From positions 1 through 21,973 of the forward strand of contig CAMLFF010000015.1 in NCBI GenBank assembly GCA_946479185.1: DNA of 21,973 nucleotides, written 5' to 3'. The position numbers and the translations under genes are program-made. Shown one piece after another: positions 7,615 to 16,443 of this stretch (the first letter of the stretch is position 1; each line of letters opens with the position of its first letter). The DNA is from an uncultured Sphingobium sp. GTDB taxonomy: Bacteria > Pseudomonadota > Alphaproteobacteria > Sphingomonadales > Sphingomonadaceae. The notes under the pieces were generated by a model. That model ran no database searches, was not told where the DNA came from, and saw only the letters and a program-made list of their open reading frames with translations.

Positions 7615-9690
7615 ATGACAGACACGCCCCAGCCGCCACTTGCCGCCCAACGCCCCCACTCCAGCATCCATCACAACCGCACACTGAGCGACCCTTGGGC
7701 CTGGCTGCGCGACCCCGGCTACCCTGATGTGACCGACCCGAACGTGTTGGATTACCTCAAGGCCGAGAATGGCTTTTTCCAGGCGCATATGGCCGCGCGC
7801 AAGCCGCAGGTGGATGCGCTGTTCGAGGAGATGAAGGCGCGGATCAAGGAGGAGGACAGGTCCGTCCCGCAGAAGGATGGCGCCTATGTTTATTGGAGCA
7901 CCTTTGAAAAGGGCGAGCAATATCGCCGCCACTGGCGCCGCAAGGTCGGCGCGAGCGAGGATGGCTCAGCGGACGAGCTGATCGTTGACGAGCCTGCGCT
8001 GGCGGAAGGGAAGGATTATTTCCGGCTCGGCGGCGTCGCGATCTCCAATGATGATCGGCTGCTGGCCTATGCCGTGGATGAAGATGGCTCCGAGCGCTAC
8101 ACCGTGCGCATTCGCAATCTGGAAACGGGCGAGATGCTGCCCGATGTGATCCCGGATGTGCTTTCCGCGCTCGTGTGGACGCAGGATGACAAGGCCGTCG
8201 TCTATGCGCCCGCCAATGCCCAGTGGCGCACGGATCGCGCGATGCTCCACCGCCTCGGCACCGATGTTACCGACGATGTGCTGCTTTATCAGGAGCCGGA
8301 CGAGGGCTTCCGCGTGTCCGTGGGCATTACCAGTGCGGAAAATTGGATCGTCATCGCCACGGGCGATCATGTGACGAGCGAAACGCGCCTTGTGCCGGCC
8401 AACGACCCGACCGCAACGCCCATCCTCATCTCGGCGCGCGTGCCCGAGCGTGAATATGATGCCGACGAGCATGAGGGCTGGCTGTATCTCCGCACCAACG
8501 ACACGCACCCCAATTTCCGGCTGGCCCGCGCGCGCATCGAAACGCCCGACCAGTGGGAAGAGGTGCTGGCACCCTCGGATGATTTCTATCTCACCGATGT
8601 GAGCCTGTTCAAAAAATTCTATGTGACCGAGGGGCGCGAGAACGGCCTCGATCAGATCGATATTCGCGATTACGCCACCAACACGCCCAAGCGCATCAGC
8701 TTCCCCGAGGCGAGCTATGTGGCCGGGCTGGACGATAATCCCGAATATGATGTGGACGTGCTGCGGCTCAGCTATGAATCGATGGTCTCGCCCGAAACCA
8801 TCCTCGATTATCGGCTGGCCGACGAGCATCGCGATATTCTCAAGGTGCAGCAGATTCCCTCGGGCTTCGATCCCGCGCTGTATGCAACGCAGCGCCTGAT
8901 GATCCCGGCGCGTGATGGCACGCTCATCCCCGTGTCGATCCTCCACCGCCGTGATTTCCCGATGGATGGCTCAAGGCCGCTCTATCTCTATGGCTATGGC
9001 GCTTATGGCATTGCCATAGAGCCGGGCTTCGGCACCACGCGGCTGAGCCTCGTTGATCGCGGCTTTGCCTTTGCCATCGCCCATATTCGCGGCGGTGATG
9101 ATCTGGGCCAGCAATGGTATAAGGATGGCAAGCTGGAGAAGCGCAGCAACACGTTCAACGATTTTGTGGATGTGGCCAAGGGCCTGATCGCGCGGGGCTA
9201 TACCTCGGCTGGGCGCATCGCGACCTCAGGCGGCTCTGCCGGTGGCGAGCTGATGGGCGCCATCGTCAATTCCGATCCCGAGCTTTGGGGCGCGGTCGTG
9301 GCGCATGTGCCGTTCGTCGATGTGCTCAACACCATGCTGGATGAGACGCTTCCGCTCACGCCCGGCGAATGGCCCGAATGGGGCAACCCCATCGAGGATG
9401 CAGCCGCGTTCGATCTGATCGCCAGCTACTCACCCTATGACAATGTAAAGGCGCAGGCCTATCCGCCGATGTTGGTGACCGGTGGCCTGAACGATCCAAG
9501 AGTTACCTATTGGGAGCCAGCCAAATGGGTGGCCAAGCTGCGCGCGACCAAGACGGACAGCAATGTGCTGCTGCTCAAGACCAATATGGAAGCAGGGCAT
9601 GGCGGCAAGTCGGGCCGCTGGGAATCGCTGCGCGAGACGGCTGAGGAATTCGCCTTCATCCTTTGGCAGGTCGAAGGCGTGCAGGGCTGA
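7615..9690 (+). CDS. ptrB: S9 family peptidase, oligopeptidase B type
   Basis: A 691-residue serine peptidase of the prolyl oligopeptidase family, expected to cut short peptides after Arg/Lys. A beta-propeller (about 75-400) covers a C-terminal alpha/beta hydrolase domain. The triad is visible as Ser541 in GGSAGGE, Asp627 in GLNDPRV and His662 in GHGGKSGR, almost the spacing of E. coli PtrB, and TLPLTPGEWPEWGNP is the oligopeptidase B substrate-pocket segment. Length agrees with the family (about 690). No signal peptide, so cytoplasmic or released by other means. I chose ATG 7615 because family members begin shortly before the conserved RTLSDPWAWLRD; a TTG at 7567 would add 16 unlikely residues. 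The thioesterase gene follows after 10 bp with GGAG, suggesting a two-gene operon. Confidence 0.93.
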   Translation: MTDTPQPPLAAQRPHSSIHHNRTLSDPWAWLRDPGYPDVTDPNVLDYLKAENGFFQAHMAARKPQVDALFEEMKARIKEEDRSVPQKDGAYVYWSTFEKGEQYRRHWRRKVGASEDGSADELIVDEPALAEGKDYFRLGGVAISNDDRLLAYAVDEDGSERYTVRIRNLETGEMLPDVIPDVLSALVWTQDDKAVVYAPANAQWRTDRAMLHRLGTDVTDDVLLYQEPDEGFRVSVGITSAENWIVIATGDHVTSETRLVPANDPTATPILISARVPEREYDADEHEGWLYLRTNDTHPNFRLARARIETPDQWEEVLAPSDDFYLTDVSLFKKFYVTEGRENGLDQIDIRDYATNTPKRISFPEASYVAGLDDNPEYDVDVLRLSYESMVSPETILDYRLADEHRDILKVQQIPSGFDPALYATQRLMIPARDGTLIPVSILHRRDFPMDGSRPLYLYGYGAYGIAIEPGFGTTRLSLVDRGFAFAIAHIRGGDDLGQQWYKDGKLEKRSNTFNDFVDVAKGLIARGYTSAGRIATSGGSAGGELMGAIVNSDPELWGAVVAHVPFVDVLNTMLDETLPLTPGEWPEWGNPIEDAAAFDLIASYSPYDNVKAQAYPPMLVTGGLNDPRVTYWEPAKWVAKLRATKTDSNVLLLKTNMEAGHGGKSGRWESLRETAEEFAFILWQVEGVQG

Positions 9691-9700
9691 GGAGCGCGAC

Positions 9701-10096
9701 ATGGCCACAGAATTTGAGATGCGCTTTGTCGCTCAGGCGGACGACATCGACATATTGGGCCATGTGAATAATGCCGTGTGGGTGCGGTGGATGGAGACGA
9801 TTGCCACTGCCCATTGGGAGGCACTGGCTCCTCCCGAAGCGCAGGCGCTTTACGTCTGGGTCGTGACACGGCACGAGATTGATTATCGCGGTAATGTGAA
9901 AGAAGGCGAGACGGTGATCGCTCGCACCCGCGTTGCCGAGCCGCCGCGCGGGGCGCGCTTTGATCGGTTGATCAGCTTCACCGGCGAGGATGGCAAGCCC
10001 AAGGTCTCCGCCCGCACAACCTGGGCGATGATCGATCAGAAAACAGCGCGGCTGGTGCGTGTGCCAGCAGATCTGGCGGCGATCTTCCTCGCTTAG
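9701..10096 (+). CDS. acyl-CoA thioesterase, hotdog fold (4HBT/YbgC-like)
   Basis: A 131-residue single-domain hotdog protein that probably hydrolyses an acyl-CoA thioester; the substrate cannot be told from sequence. The N-terminal DDIDILGHVNNAVW motif carries Asp17, the position of the catalytic Asp in 4-hydroxybenzoyl-CoA thioesterase-type enzymes, followed by the long helix with WVRWMETI. The later strand segment HEIDYRGNVKEGE is also typical. Size is normal (130-140). The start at 9701 is preceded by GGAG right after the ptrB stop; the open frame further upstream is inside ptrB. It converges with the Mic60-like gene, and their stop codons share bases 10093-10096. Confidence 0.9.
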   Translation: MATEFEMRFVAQADDIDILGHVNNAVWVRWMETIATAHWEALAPPEAQALYVWVVTRHEIDYRGNVKEGETVIARTRVAEPPRGARFDRLISFTGEDGKPKVSARTTWAMIDQKTARLVRVPADLAAIFLA

Positions 10097-11040
10097 GGCT
10101 GCGCGGCCACGGCTGCCGGATCGACGATGGGCGCGATAAGCGGCGCGGCGCGGGGCTCAAGCAAGGCGGCAGTCTCGATCACATCGAGCGCCCGCCGCGC
10201 TTCCTTGTAGCGGCGCGCCTGCTCCAGCCAGAGCGTCGTCTCTGGCGTTTCGGAGAGCGCCTCGACCTCCTCGATTGCACCTTCCAGCTGGCCGGATTCG
10301 ACATCCAGCCGCGCGCGGGCAATGCGCTCGCTCAGTTCCGGCGATGGATCGCTCGCCTGCCGGATCACCGCCAGCCCACGCAATTCGCGCATCGTGGCGG
10401 ACCACCAGCTCTCATTGGGATTGCCGCGCTCGGCAGCACTGTGGATCGTCTCCAGCCCGACGCGTAACGTGCTCAGCGTCACCGGTTTACCGGCAGCGTT
10501 CACGATGGTGGCCACGGCCTTTGGCTGCGCATCACCAAACAGCAGGCGCAGCTGCGGTTCGAGATAGCCAAGCGCCGCGCCCGAATCCAGCGCGCGCCGG
10601 GCGGCAAAGGCGACCATCATGGCTTCTGCGCGATTGGCATAGCCCGATGCGGCGGCAGCAGCGATGGTGATGCGCGCCATGCGCTGTTCGAGCGTCGCGG
10701 CGCGCGCATCCTGTGCCTGCGCATTGATGGCGGCGCCTGCAGCTGCCTGCGCCGTGTCGCTCGACTGCGCATCACTGGCTGCCGCGTTCATATCTTCTGC
10801 AATCGCCATAGGGTCTTGCGGCGGACCAAAGCGCAAACCGCCCTGCCAATTGGTCATCACCCAGGCCATCACGCCTAAGCCGCCGATAAAGGCGAGCAGG
10901 CTGCAGGCGATGATCAGGCGTGTTCTGCTGCGACGTGGCGCGGGCAGGGCAGTCCCGGGCACCTCAACGGATGGCGCGGCAGTCACCTGCGCTCCGTCCG
11001 TCTGATTTGCGCCACCATCCTGCGGTGCGTTGCTTGCCAT
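10093..11040 (-). CDS. Mic60/mitofilin-like inner membrane protein next to hemD
   Basis: A 315-residue protein with a basic, proline-rich N-terminus, one transmembrane helix (about 42-62) and a long Ala-rich helical region presumably in the periplasm. The C-terminal part, with LDVESGQLEGAIEEVEAL and WLEQARRYKEARRALDV (about 245-295), matches the mitofilin signature that alphaproteobacteria share with mitochondrial Mic60. In alphaproteobacteria this gene typically follows hemD, as here. Mitochondrial Mic60 shapes crista junctions and contacts outer-membrane beta-barrel machinery; in alphaproteobacteria it is linked to intracytoplasmic membranes and envelope contacts. The central coiled coil looks short compared with mitochondrial forms. 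I chose the start at 11040 (16 bp after the hemD stop, GGCGGA upstream); a longer frame would begin inside hemD. Confidence 0.8.
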   Translation of the reverse strand: MASNAPQDGGANQTDGAQVTAAPSVEVPGTALPAPRRSRTRLIIACSLLAFIGGLGVMAWVMTNWQGGLRFGPPQDPMAIAEDMNAAASDAQSSDTAQAAAGAAINAQAQDARAATLEQRMARITIAAAAASGYANRAEAMMVAFAARRALDSGAALGYLEPQLRLLFGDAQPKAVATIVNAAGKPVTLSTLRVGLETIHSAAERGNPNESWWSATMRELRGLAVIRQASDPSPELSERIARARLDVESGQLEGAIEEVEALSETPETTLWLEQARRYKEARRALDVIETAALLEPRAAPLIAPIVDPAAVAAQP

Positions 11041-11056
11041 GCGTTCCGCCCGATCC

Positions 11057-11740
11057 CTAAGAGGTGCCCATACATAGCGTGCTTGCGATGCGCAGCAAGG
11101 CGCTATCGTCTGGCGTGGGCGATACATGGACTTTGCGCCAGCCCTTGCCTGCCGCCTCCGCCGCCGCTTCGCTCAGGCCCAACACCATATGGTTGCGGCA
11201 CGATGGCGGCATCAGAGCGTTGAGCCGCCGGCCGGCTGCGGGCGAGTGGATAGCGATGACCGATGGCGGCATCGTCACCAGCATCTTAGTGAAAGGCCGC
11301 ATGTCCCGCGCATCGCTGCCATAGACGATGTGCTGGGTGATGGAGAGTCCTAGGGCATCGAAGGGGCGCACTTCCTCACCGCAAATGTGCAGCACGCTCT
11401 TCACACCATCGGCCACGATCATGGGGATGGTGCGTGCGGCATCACCGCCGCCGATGCGCACATCCCTGCCACCATGCTCCCGCACGGCCTGCGCGCTGGT
11501 CTCGCCCACGGTATAGATCGGCAGATCGGCAAAGCCCGCAATCACATCCGCTCCATAGCGTGCGCCATTGGGGCTGGTGACGAGCAGCGCATCGAACGGC
11601 CCCTCCGGCACGGGCCCGGCATGGATCGGCACAATCTCGAACAGCGGCAATTGCACCACCTCGATGCCCAAGGCCTGCGCGCGTTCGGCAGAGGCATCAT
11701 TGCCCGGCTGCGGGCGGAGCAGCAGCAGCGGGCGGATCAT
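11057..11740 (-). CDS. hemD: uroporphyrinogen-III synthase HemD
   Basis: A 227-residue enzyme expected to close and invert ring D of hydroxymethylbilane to give uroporphyrinogen III, the branch point to heme, siroheme, cobalamin and bacteriochlorophyll. HemD sequences diverge strongly; support is the N-terminal LLLLRPQPGN, the segment DALLVTSPNGAR, the glycine-bearing YTVGETSAQAVRE, a length near 230-250, and above all its place directly after hemC with ATG/TGA overlapping by four bases (11737-11740). It precedes the Mic60-like gene in the same direction. The hemC product is its direct substrate, so the overlap fits coupled synthesis. Single-domain, cytoplasmic, without fusion to a methyltransferase. 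Confidence 0.88.
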   Translation of the reverse strand: MIRPLLLLRPQPGNDASAERAQALGIEVVQLPLFEIVPIHAGPVPEGPFDALLVTSPNGARYGADVIAGFADLPIYTVGETSAQAVREHGGRDVRIGGGDAARTIPMIVADGVKSVLHICGEEVRPFDALGLSITQHIVYGSDARDMRPFTKMLVTMPPSVIAIHSPAAGRRLNALMPPSCRNHMVLGLSEAAAEAAGKGWRKVHVSPTPDDSALLRIASTLCMGTS

Positions 11741-12675
11741 GGCGTGAAAAGCGCGCGCAGGGCCGGGCTGGCGCGGTCCAGCAGGCGGACGGCAAGCTCG
11801 GCTGCGCCATCGGGGTCGCCATCGGGCAGCAATATCTGGTCGTTCACTTGCTCGCTGCCATCTTCGTTCAGGATCTGCGCGCGTAGATGAATGTCATTGT
11901 CGATCACCCGCGCCAGCGCCGCGATGGGCGAATGGCAGCTCCCTCCAAGACCCAGCAAAAGCGCGCGCTCGGCGCCCACACAGCGCGAGGTTTCGCTATC
12001 GTCGATCGCGCCGAGCAGCATGGCCGCCCGGTCATCATCCGCCCGACACTCGATGCCGACAGCGCCCTGAGAGACGGCAGGCAGCAGCGTCTCCACCGGG
12101 ATCGTCGCGCCAACATCGGGTCGCCCGAGCCGGTCCAGCCCAGCCGCCGCTAGCAGGGTCGCATCGATATCGCCCGCCGCCACGCGCGCCATGCGTGTGG
12201 CGACATTGCCGCGCAGCAAGGTCGTCTGCAGGTCCGGACGCAGCGCTTTCAACTGGGCGGCGCGGCGCGGCGAGCTGGTGCCGATGATCGCGCCCTCGCG
12301 CAACTCCGCAATGCTGTCCGCACCGATCAGCCGATCTTCCACCGCCGCGCGCGGCAGCATGGCGACAATGCGGATCGTCTCCGGGCGGATCGTCTCGACA
12401 TCCTTCATGGAATGCACCGCGCAGTCAATCTCGCCAGCCAGCAACGCGCGGTCCAGCTCCTTGGTCCATAGCGCCTTGCCGCCCAGATCAGCCAGCGCAC
12501 GGTCCTGAATCCGGTCGCCGCTCGTGGTGATGACGACCACCTGCATGACGTCCCGCGCCCAGCCATGCGCCGCTTCCAGCGCGGCCATTGTCAGCTCGGC
12601 CTGCGCCAGCGCGAGGGGGGAGCCGCGCGATCCAAGGCGGAAGGGCGCGGAGGAAGTGGGGTGCTGATCGATCAT
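11737..12675 (-). CDS. hemC: porphobilinogen deaminase (hydroxymethylbilane synthase) HemC
   Basis: A 312-residue enzyme that joins four porphobilinogen units into hydroxymethylbilane. Key parts are visible: FRLGSRGSPLALAQ at the N-terminus, CAVHSMKDVE with the catalytic Asp92, GTSSPRRAAQ and LLRGNVATR in the substrate-binding region, and GLGGSCHSPIA with Cys247, which should carry the dipyrromethane cofactor. Full length. The first gene of the hemC-hemD-mic60 operon, it is divergent from tsaD, with only 53 bp between their start codons, so both promoters must overlap or extend into the genes. The protein start is consistent with the family: the conserved region begins about 12 residues in. 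Confidence 0.97.
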   Translation of the reverse strand: MIDQHPTSSAPFRLGSRGSPLALAQAELTMAALEAAHGWARDVMQVVVITTSGDRIQDRALADLGGKALWTKELDRALLAGEIDCAVHSMKDVETIRPETIRIVAMLPRAAVEDRLIGADSIAELREGAIIGTSSPRRAAQLKALRPDLQTTLLRGNVATRMARVAAGDIDATLLAAAGLDRLGRPDVGATIPVETLLPAVSQGAVGIECRADDDRAAMLLGAIDDSETSRCVGAERALLLGLGGSCHSPIAALARVIDNDIHLRAQILNEDGSEQVNDQILLPDGDPDGAAELAVRLLDRASPALRALFTP

Positions 12676-12728
12676 AGATGGTGAAAGCCGATAGACCCTT
12701 GCCGCACAGCGCTCTAGAGGAAATCGCC

Positions 12729-13766
12729 ATGCCCATCATCCTCGGACTGGAATCAAGCTGCGATGAAACCGCGGCAGCCCTGATCGGCAGCGATCGCAAC
12801 ATCCTTGCGCATCGACTGGCGGGGCAGGAGGCCGCGCATCGCCCTTATGGCGGCGTGGTGCCGGAGATCGCTGCCCGCGCCCATGTCGAGGCGCTGATCC
12901 CGCTCGTGGAGGCTGCGCTGGGCGATGCCGGGATGACGCTTGCCGATGTGGACGCCATTGCCGCCACTGCTGGGCCGGGGCTGATCGGCGGCGTGATGGT
13001 CGGCCTCGTTACCGGCAAGGCCCTGGCTCATGCAGCGGGCAAGCCACTCATTGCGGTCAACCATCTGGAGGGCCATGCGCTCTCGCCGCGCCTCTCCGAT
13101 GCCGAACTCGCGTTCCCCTATCTGCTGCTGCTGGTCTCCGGCGGCCATTGCCAGTTGCTGGAGGTGCGCGGCGTTGGCCAGTACCGGCGGCTGGCGACCA
13201 CCATTGACGATGCGGCTGGCGAGGCCTTCGACAAGACCGCCAAGTTGCTGGCGCTCGGCATTCCCGGCGGACCGAAGGTGGAGGCGCTGGCGGCGCAGGG
13301 CAATGCCCGCGCTGTGCCGCTGCCACGTCCGCTCGTCGGCAGTGGCGAGCCGCACTTCTCCTTTGCTGGCCTCAAGAGCGCCGTCATGCGCGCGGTCGAC
13401 AGCGGCAAATGGGCGGATGCCGATATTGCCGCGAGCTTCCAACAGGCCGTGGTCGATTGTCTGGTGGACCGCACCCGGATCGCTCTGGAAGGCATGGATG
13501 CCCGCCCAACCGCGCTCGTTGTCGCAGGCGGTGTGGCGGCCAATGGCGCTGTGCGTGGCGCTCTGAAGACGCTCGCGAGCAAGCATGAGCTGCGCTTCGT
13601 CGCGCCACCCCTTTGGCTCTGCACGGATAATGCCGCAATGATCGGCTGGGCAGGCGCCGAGCGCTTTGCGCTGGGGCTGACGGACGATCTCTCCGTTGCT
13701 GCCCGCCCGCGCTGGCCGCTCGATCCTGCCGCAGAGACGGTGCGCGGCGCGGGGGTGAAGGCATGA
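12729..13766 (+). CDS. tsaD: tRNA N6-adenosine threonylcarbamoyltransferase TsaD (Gcp/YgjD)
   Basis: A 345-residue enzyme that, with TsaB and TsaE, transfers the threonylcarbamoyl group to A37 of tRNAs reading ANN codons (the t6A modification). ASKHA fold: [14 protein letters not shown] at the N-terminus, the metal-binding NHLEGH with His112 and His116, LVSGGHCQL, the [10 protein letters not shown] segment, and [12 protein letters not shown] near the C-terminus. Length is standard. I chose ATG 12729 because [14 protein letters not shown] is the family N-terminus and AGAGGAAAT lies just before it; an ATG at 12678 in frame would add 17 atypical residues. It overlaps gpsA by four bases. The hemC/tsaD/gpsA neighbourhood is common in alphaproteobacteria. 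Confidence 0.97.
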   Translation: MPIILGLESSCDETAAALIGSDRNILAHRLAGQEAAHRPYGGVVPEIAARAHVEALIPLVEAALGDAGMTLADVDAIAATAGPGLIGGVMVGLVTGKALAHAAGKPLIAVNHLEGHALSPRLSDAELAFPYLLLLVSGGHCQLLEVRGVGQYRRLATTIDDAAGEAFDKTAKLLALGIPGGPKVEALAAQGNARAVPLPRPLVGSGEPHFSFAGLKSAVMRAVDSGKWADADIAASFQQAVVDCLVDRTRIALEGMDARPTALVVAGGVAANGAVRGALKTLASKHELRFVAPPLWLCTDNAAMIGWAGAERFALGLTDDLSVAARPRWPLDPAAETVRGAGVKA

Positions 13767-14749
13767 CGAAGCATGGACCCATTGGTGTGTTGGGCGGCGG
13801 TGCCTGGGGCACGGCGCTCGCGCAAGTGCTGGCGCAAGGCGGCAATGATGTGCTGCTCTGGGCGCGCAATGGCGATGTGGTGCAGGCCATTAATCGCGAT
13901 CATGAGAATAGCGCCTATCTGCCTGGCCACCCGCTCTCGCCGCTGATCGTTGCAACGGATGATCCCGCAGCCCTCAGTGACTTGAGCGCGCTGCTGGTGG
14001 TGACGCCCGCCCAGCATATGCGCGCCGTGCTGTCGCATTTCATGCCGCAGGGCCAATCGCTGATTCTCTGTTCGAAGGGCATTGAGGCAACGTCGCATCT
14101 GCTGATGCATCAGGTTGCGCGGGAAGCGATGCCGGGCTCGCCCATTGCCGTGCTCTCCGGGCCTACGTTCGCGCATGAAGTCGCGGCGGGCCTGCCCACG
14201 GCTGTGACGCTCGCGGCGGAAGAGGAAGCGCTGGCTCGCATTCTTGCCGATGTCATCGCCCGGCCCACCTTCCGGCCCTATGTTTCCGATGACGTTATCG
14301 GCGCGGAGATTGGCGGGGCGGTCAAGAATGTCCTCGCCATTGCTTGCGGCGTCGTGGAGGGCGCAGGCCTCGGCCAAAATGCCAAAGCCGCCCTCATCGC
14401 GCGTGGCTTTGCCGAGATGACGCGCTTCGGTCTCGCCCGTGGCGCACGGCCCGAGACACTGGCTGGCCTCTCCGGCCTTGGCGATCTGGTGCTCACCTGC
14501 TCGTCCACCCGCTCGCGCAATTTTGCGCTGGGGCAGGGGCTGGGCGAGGGGCAGTCGGTCGAGGCCTTGCTGGCGGATCGTCCCACCGTGGCCGAGGGTG
14601 CCTTCACTGCCCCCGTGCTCCTCGAAGCAGCACAAGCGGCAGAGATCGAAATGCCCGTGACGGCGGCGGTCTGCGCGCTCCTTTCTGGCGAATCGCGGGT
14701 GAATGACGTCATCAGTGCCCTGCTTGCCCGGCCACTGCGTGCCGAATGA
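13763..14749 (+). CDS. gpsA: NAD(P)+-dependent glycerol-3-phosphate dehydrogenase GpsA
   Basis: A 328-residue cytosolic enzyme that reduces dihydroxyacetone phosphate to sn-glycerol-3-phosphate for phospholipid synthesis. The Rossmann motif [13 protein letters not shown] (residues 8-20), [23 protein letters not shown] and the C-terminal [15 protein letters not shown] with catalytic Lys188, followed by [14 protein letters not shown], are all family signatures. Length is normal. The ATGA overlap with tsaD (13763-13766) fixes the start and points to translational coupling. The 96-bp gap that follows contains only short stem-loops (for example GAATG/CATTC just after the stop) and no clear terminator, so read-through into the flippase gene is possible. 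Confidence 0.97.
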   Translation: MTKHGPIGVLGGGAWGTALAQVLAQGGNDVLLWARNGDVVQAINRDHENSAYLPGHPLSPLIVATDDPAALSDLSALLVVTPAQHMRAVLSHFMPQGQSLILCSKGIEATSHLLMHQVAREAMPGSPIAVLSGPTFAHEVAAGLPTAVTLAAEEEALARILADVIARPTFRPYVSDDVIGAEIGGAVKNVLAIACGVVEGAGLGQNAKAALIARGFAEMTRFGLARGARPETLAGLSGLGDLVLTCSSTRSRNFALGQGLGEGQSVEALLADRPTVAEGAFTAPVLLEAAQAAEIEMPVTAAVCALLSGESRVNDVISALLARPLRAE

Positions 14750-14845
14750 AAGTCGAATGACGCATTCAGGGGCTTTGCGCATGCTCAGGCTTTTGCCTAA
14801 TGAAGCCAAGCGCAGTTCGGATTTTTGCGCGTGGGAGCGCCTTGC

Positions 14846-16369
14846 ATGACCAATGGGCCGGCAGAGGCGGCACAAGCCGAGCGCGATGATATTTCGGCGC
14901 TCGCCAAGGGTGGCAGAGCCAATGTGCTCGGCTTCGCCCTGCGCCTTGCCGCGCGCATCCCCTTCCTGTTCATCGCCGGGCGGCTCTATGGCGCATCCGT
15001 GCTGGGCCGCTTTGCCTATGCGGTGCTGGTGGTGGAATTTGCAGCGCAGCTTGCCACGATGGGCCTCAAGCGCGGTCTTGCCGATCAGTTGGCGCGTGAT
15101 GAGCGCAGCCAGTCGCATGTCGTGGCCGATGGCTTATTGCTCTGCCTGATCTGTAGTGCGGCGGGCGCTGCACTGCTCATGATCTTTCCCGAGGCGATGT
15201 TCCCCAACAGCGGCCTCAACGGGCTGGATAGGCTGCTCCCGCTCATCATCATCGCCATTGTGATGACCGACGTGGCGCTGGCCGCCTGCGCCTATCGCTA
15301 CGACATCGCCGCCACCGTGCGGGCGCGCGCAATCGTCGAACCCTGGACGATCAGCATCGCGGCCTTCGCCTTCTATTTCTATTCGGAGCGTGATGGCCTC
15401 ATCCTCTCCTATGTCGCATCGATGTTCGCAGCGTTCCTCGCGGCAATGTGGCCATTGATGCGCCATTACGGCATGCCACGCGGCTGGCGTCCCAATCCGC
15501 GGCGAATATGGACGCTGGCGTTGCGCAACCTGCCGCTGGCCGGGGCAGACGCCATCGAGTGGGGCACGCGCAGGCTCGATCTGGCCATTCTAGGCCTGTT
15601 CGCATCGCCCGCCGTGGTCGGCGTCTATTATGTCGCGCAGCAGGTCGCCTCGCTCCCGCAGCGGCTCAAGACCAGCTTCGAGCCGATCCTTGGCCCCGTC
15701 ATCACGCGCAACCTCAAGCTTGGCAATCATGAGGCGATTGCGCGTCAGGTGAGTCAGGTGGGCTTCTGGATCATTGCCGGGCAGCTTGGCATCGCACTGG
15801 CGCTCGCCATTCCGGGTGAAGCCGTGATGGGCCTTGTCGGCCCCGGCTTCGTCGTCGGCGCGGCGGCGCTCGCCTGCCTGCTCGCGGCTGAAGTTCTGGG
15901 CACGCCGTCGGTGGTGAGCGAGGCCGCGCTGGTTTATATGGCCCGCCTGCGCAATCTCTACATTTCGCTCGGCACCATCACGCTGCAGGCGGTGCTGACC
16001 GTCGGCTTGCTGATCCTTTCCCGGCACATGAACTGGCCGGAATATTATCAGGCAGCCATGCCTGCCCTCGCCCTCGCGCTCGCATTGCTGGCAGGCGCCA
16101 TCGCCAAGTCGCTGCTGCTCAGCAAGCTACTCGGTTCGCCGATCCCCATCTGGCGACCGAGCCTTGTCATCACCGGGCTGATCGTCGGCATAGGCGGCAT
16201 GGCCATCACCCTGCTGCCGCACGAATATGAATGGGTGGAGCTTGTGATCGGCCTGCCTGTGATGCTCCTCGCTTACTGCGCGATCATCTGGAAGCTCGCC
16301 TTCCGTCCGGCGGACCGGGAGCTCTTCTGCAAGACGCGCGGCAAGCCCGTCGATCAGGTCGCCTCATAG
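14846..16369 (+). CDS. polysaccharide/lipid-linked oligosaccharide flippase (MATE/Wzx superfamily)
   Basis: A 507-residue polytopic membrane protein with about 12-14 hydrophobic segments, beginning with the amphipathic LAKGGRANVLGFALRLAARI that typically opens the first helix of Wzx-like exporters and continuing with RLYGASVLGRFAYAVLV. Conserved-looking elements include the cytosolic LPQRLKTSFEPIL segment near the middle. It probably moves a lipid-linked sugar across the inner membrane, but no glycosyltransferase or capsule gene is next to it, so the substrate is unknown. I chose ATG 14846 because GTGGGAG precedes it; a TTG at 14825 in frame would add seven residues. It could share transcription with tsaD-gpsA. 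The family call is strong; the specific function is not. Confidence 0.82.
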   Translation: MTNGPAEAAQAERDDISALAKGGRANVLGFALRLAARIPFLFIAGRLYGASVLGRFAYAVLVVEFAAQLATMGLKRGLADQLARDERSQSHVVADGLLLCLICSAAGAALLMIFPEAMFPNSGLNGLDRLLPLIIIAIVMTDVALAACAYRYDIAATVRARAIVEPWTISIAAFAFYFYSERDGLILSYVASMFAAFLAAMWPLMRHYGMPRGWRPNPRRIWTLALRNLPLAGADAIEWGTRRLDLAILGLFASPAVVGVYYVAQQVASLPQRLKTSFEPILGPVITRNLKLGNHEAIARQVSQVGFWIIAGQLGIALALAIPGEAVMGLVGPGFVVGAAALACLLAAEVLGTPSVVSEAALVYMARLRNLYISLGTITLQAVLTVGLLILSRHMNWPEYYQAAMPALALALALLAGAIAKSLLLSKLLGSPIPIWRPSLVITGLIVGIGGMAITLLPHEYEWVELVIGLPVMLLAYCAIIWKLAFRPADRELFCKTRGKPVDQVAS

Positions 16370-16371
16370 CA

Positions 16372-16406
16372 AAGCGGCGCTCCTGCCAAATGCAGAAACG
16401 CCGCTT
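16372..16406. terminator. possible bidirectional terminator hairpin between convergent genes
   Basis: AAGCGGCG (16372-16379) and CGCCGCTT (16399-16406) are exact 8-bp reverse complements with a 19-nt loop. The repeat starts three bases after the flippase stop codon and lies 37 bp beyond the stop of the convergent DUF4136 gene, the place where a shared terminator is expected. There is no U-tract on either strand and the loop is long, so termination efficiency is uncertain. Confidence 0.45.
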
Positions 16407-16443
16407 CGACGATCAAACTAGCAACGCCTAACGCTGCGAGATT

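Noticed and set aside
14773..14801. TTGCGC-N17-TAATGA upstream of the flippase gene as a sigma-70 promoter
   Set aside because: The spacing is right but both boxes match the consensus poorly, so it is no better than chance.
13118..15118. A 666-codon open frame on the minus strand
   Set aside because: It runs antisense through tsaD, gpsA and the flippase start, which are well supported; no domain is recognisable in it.
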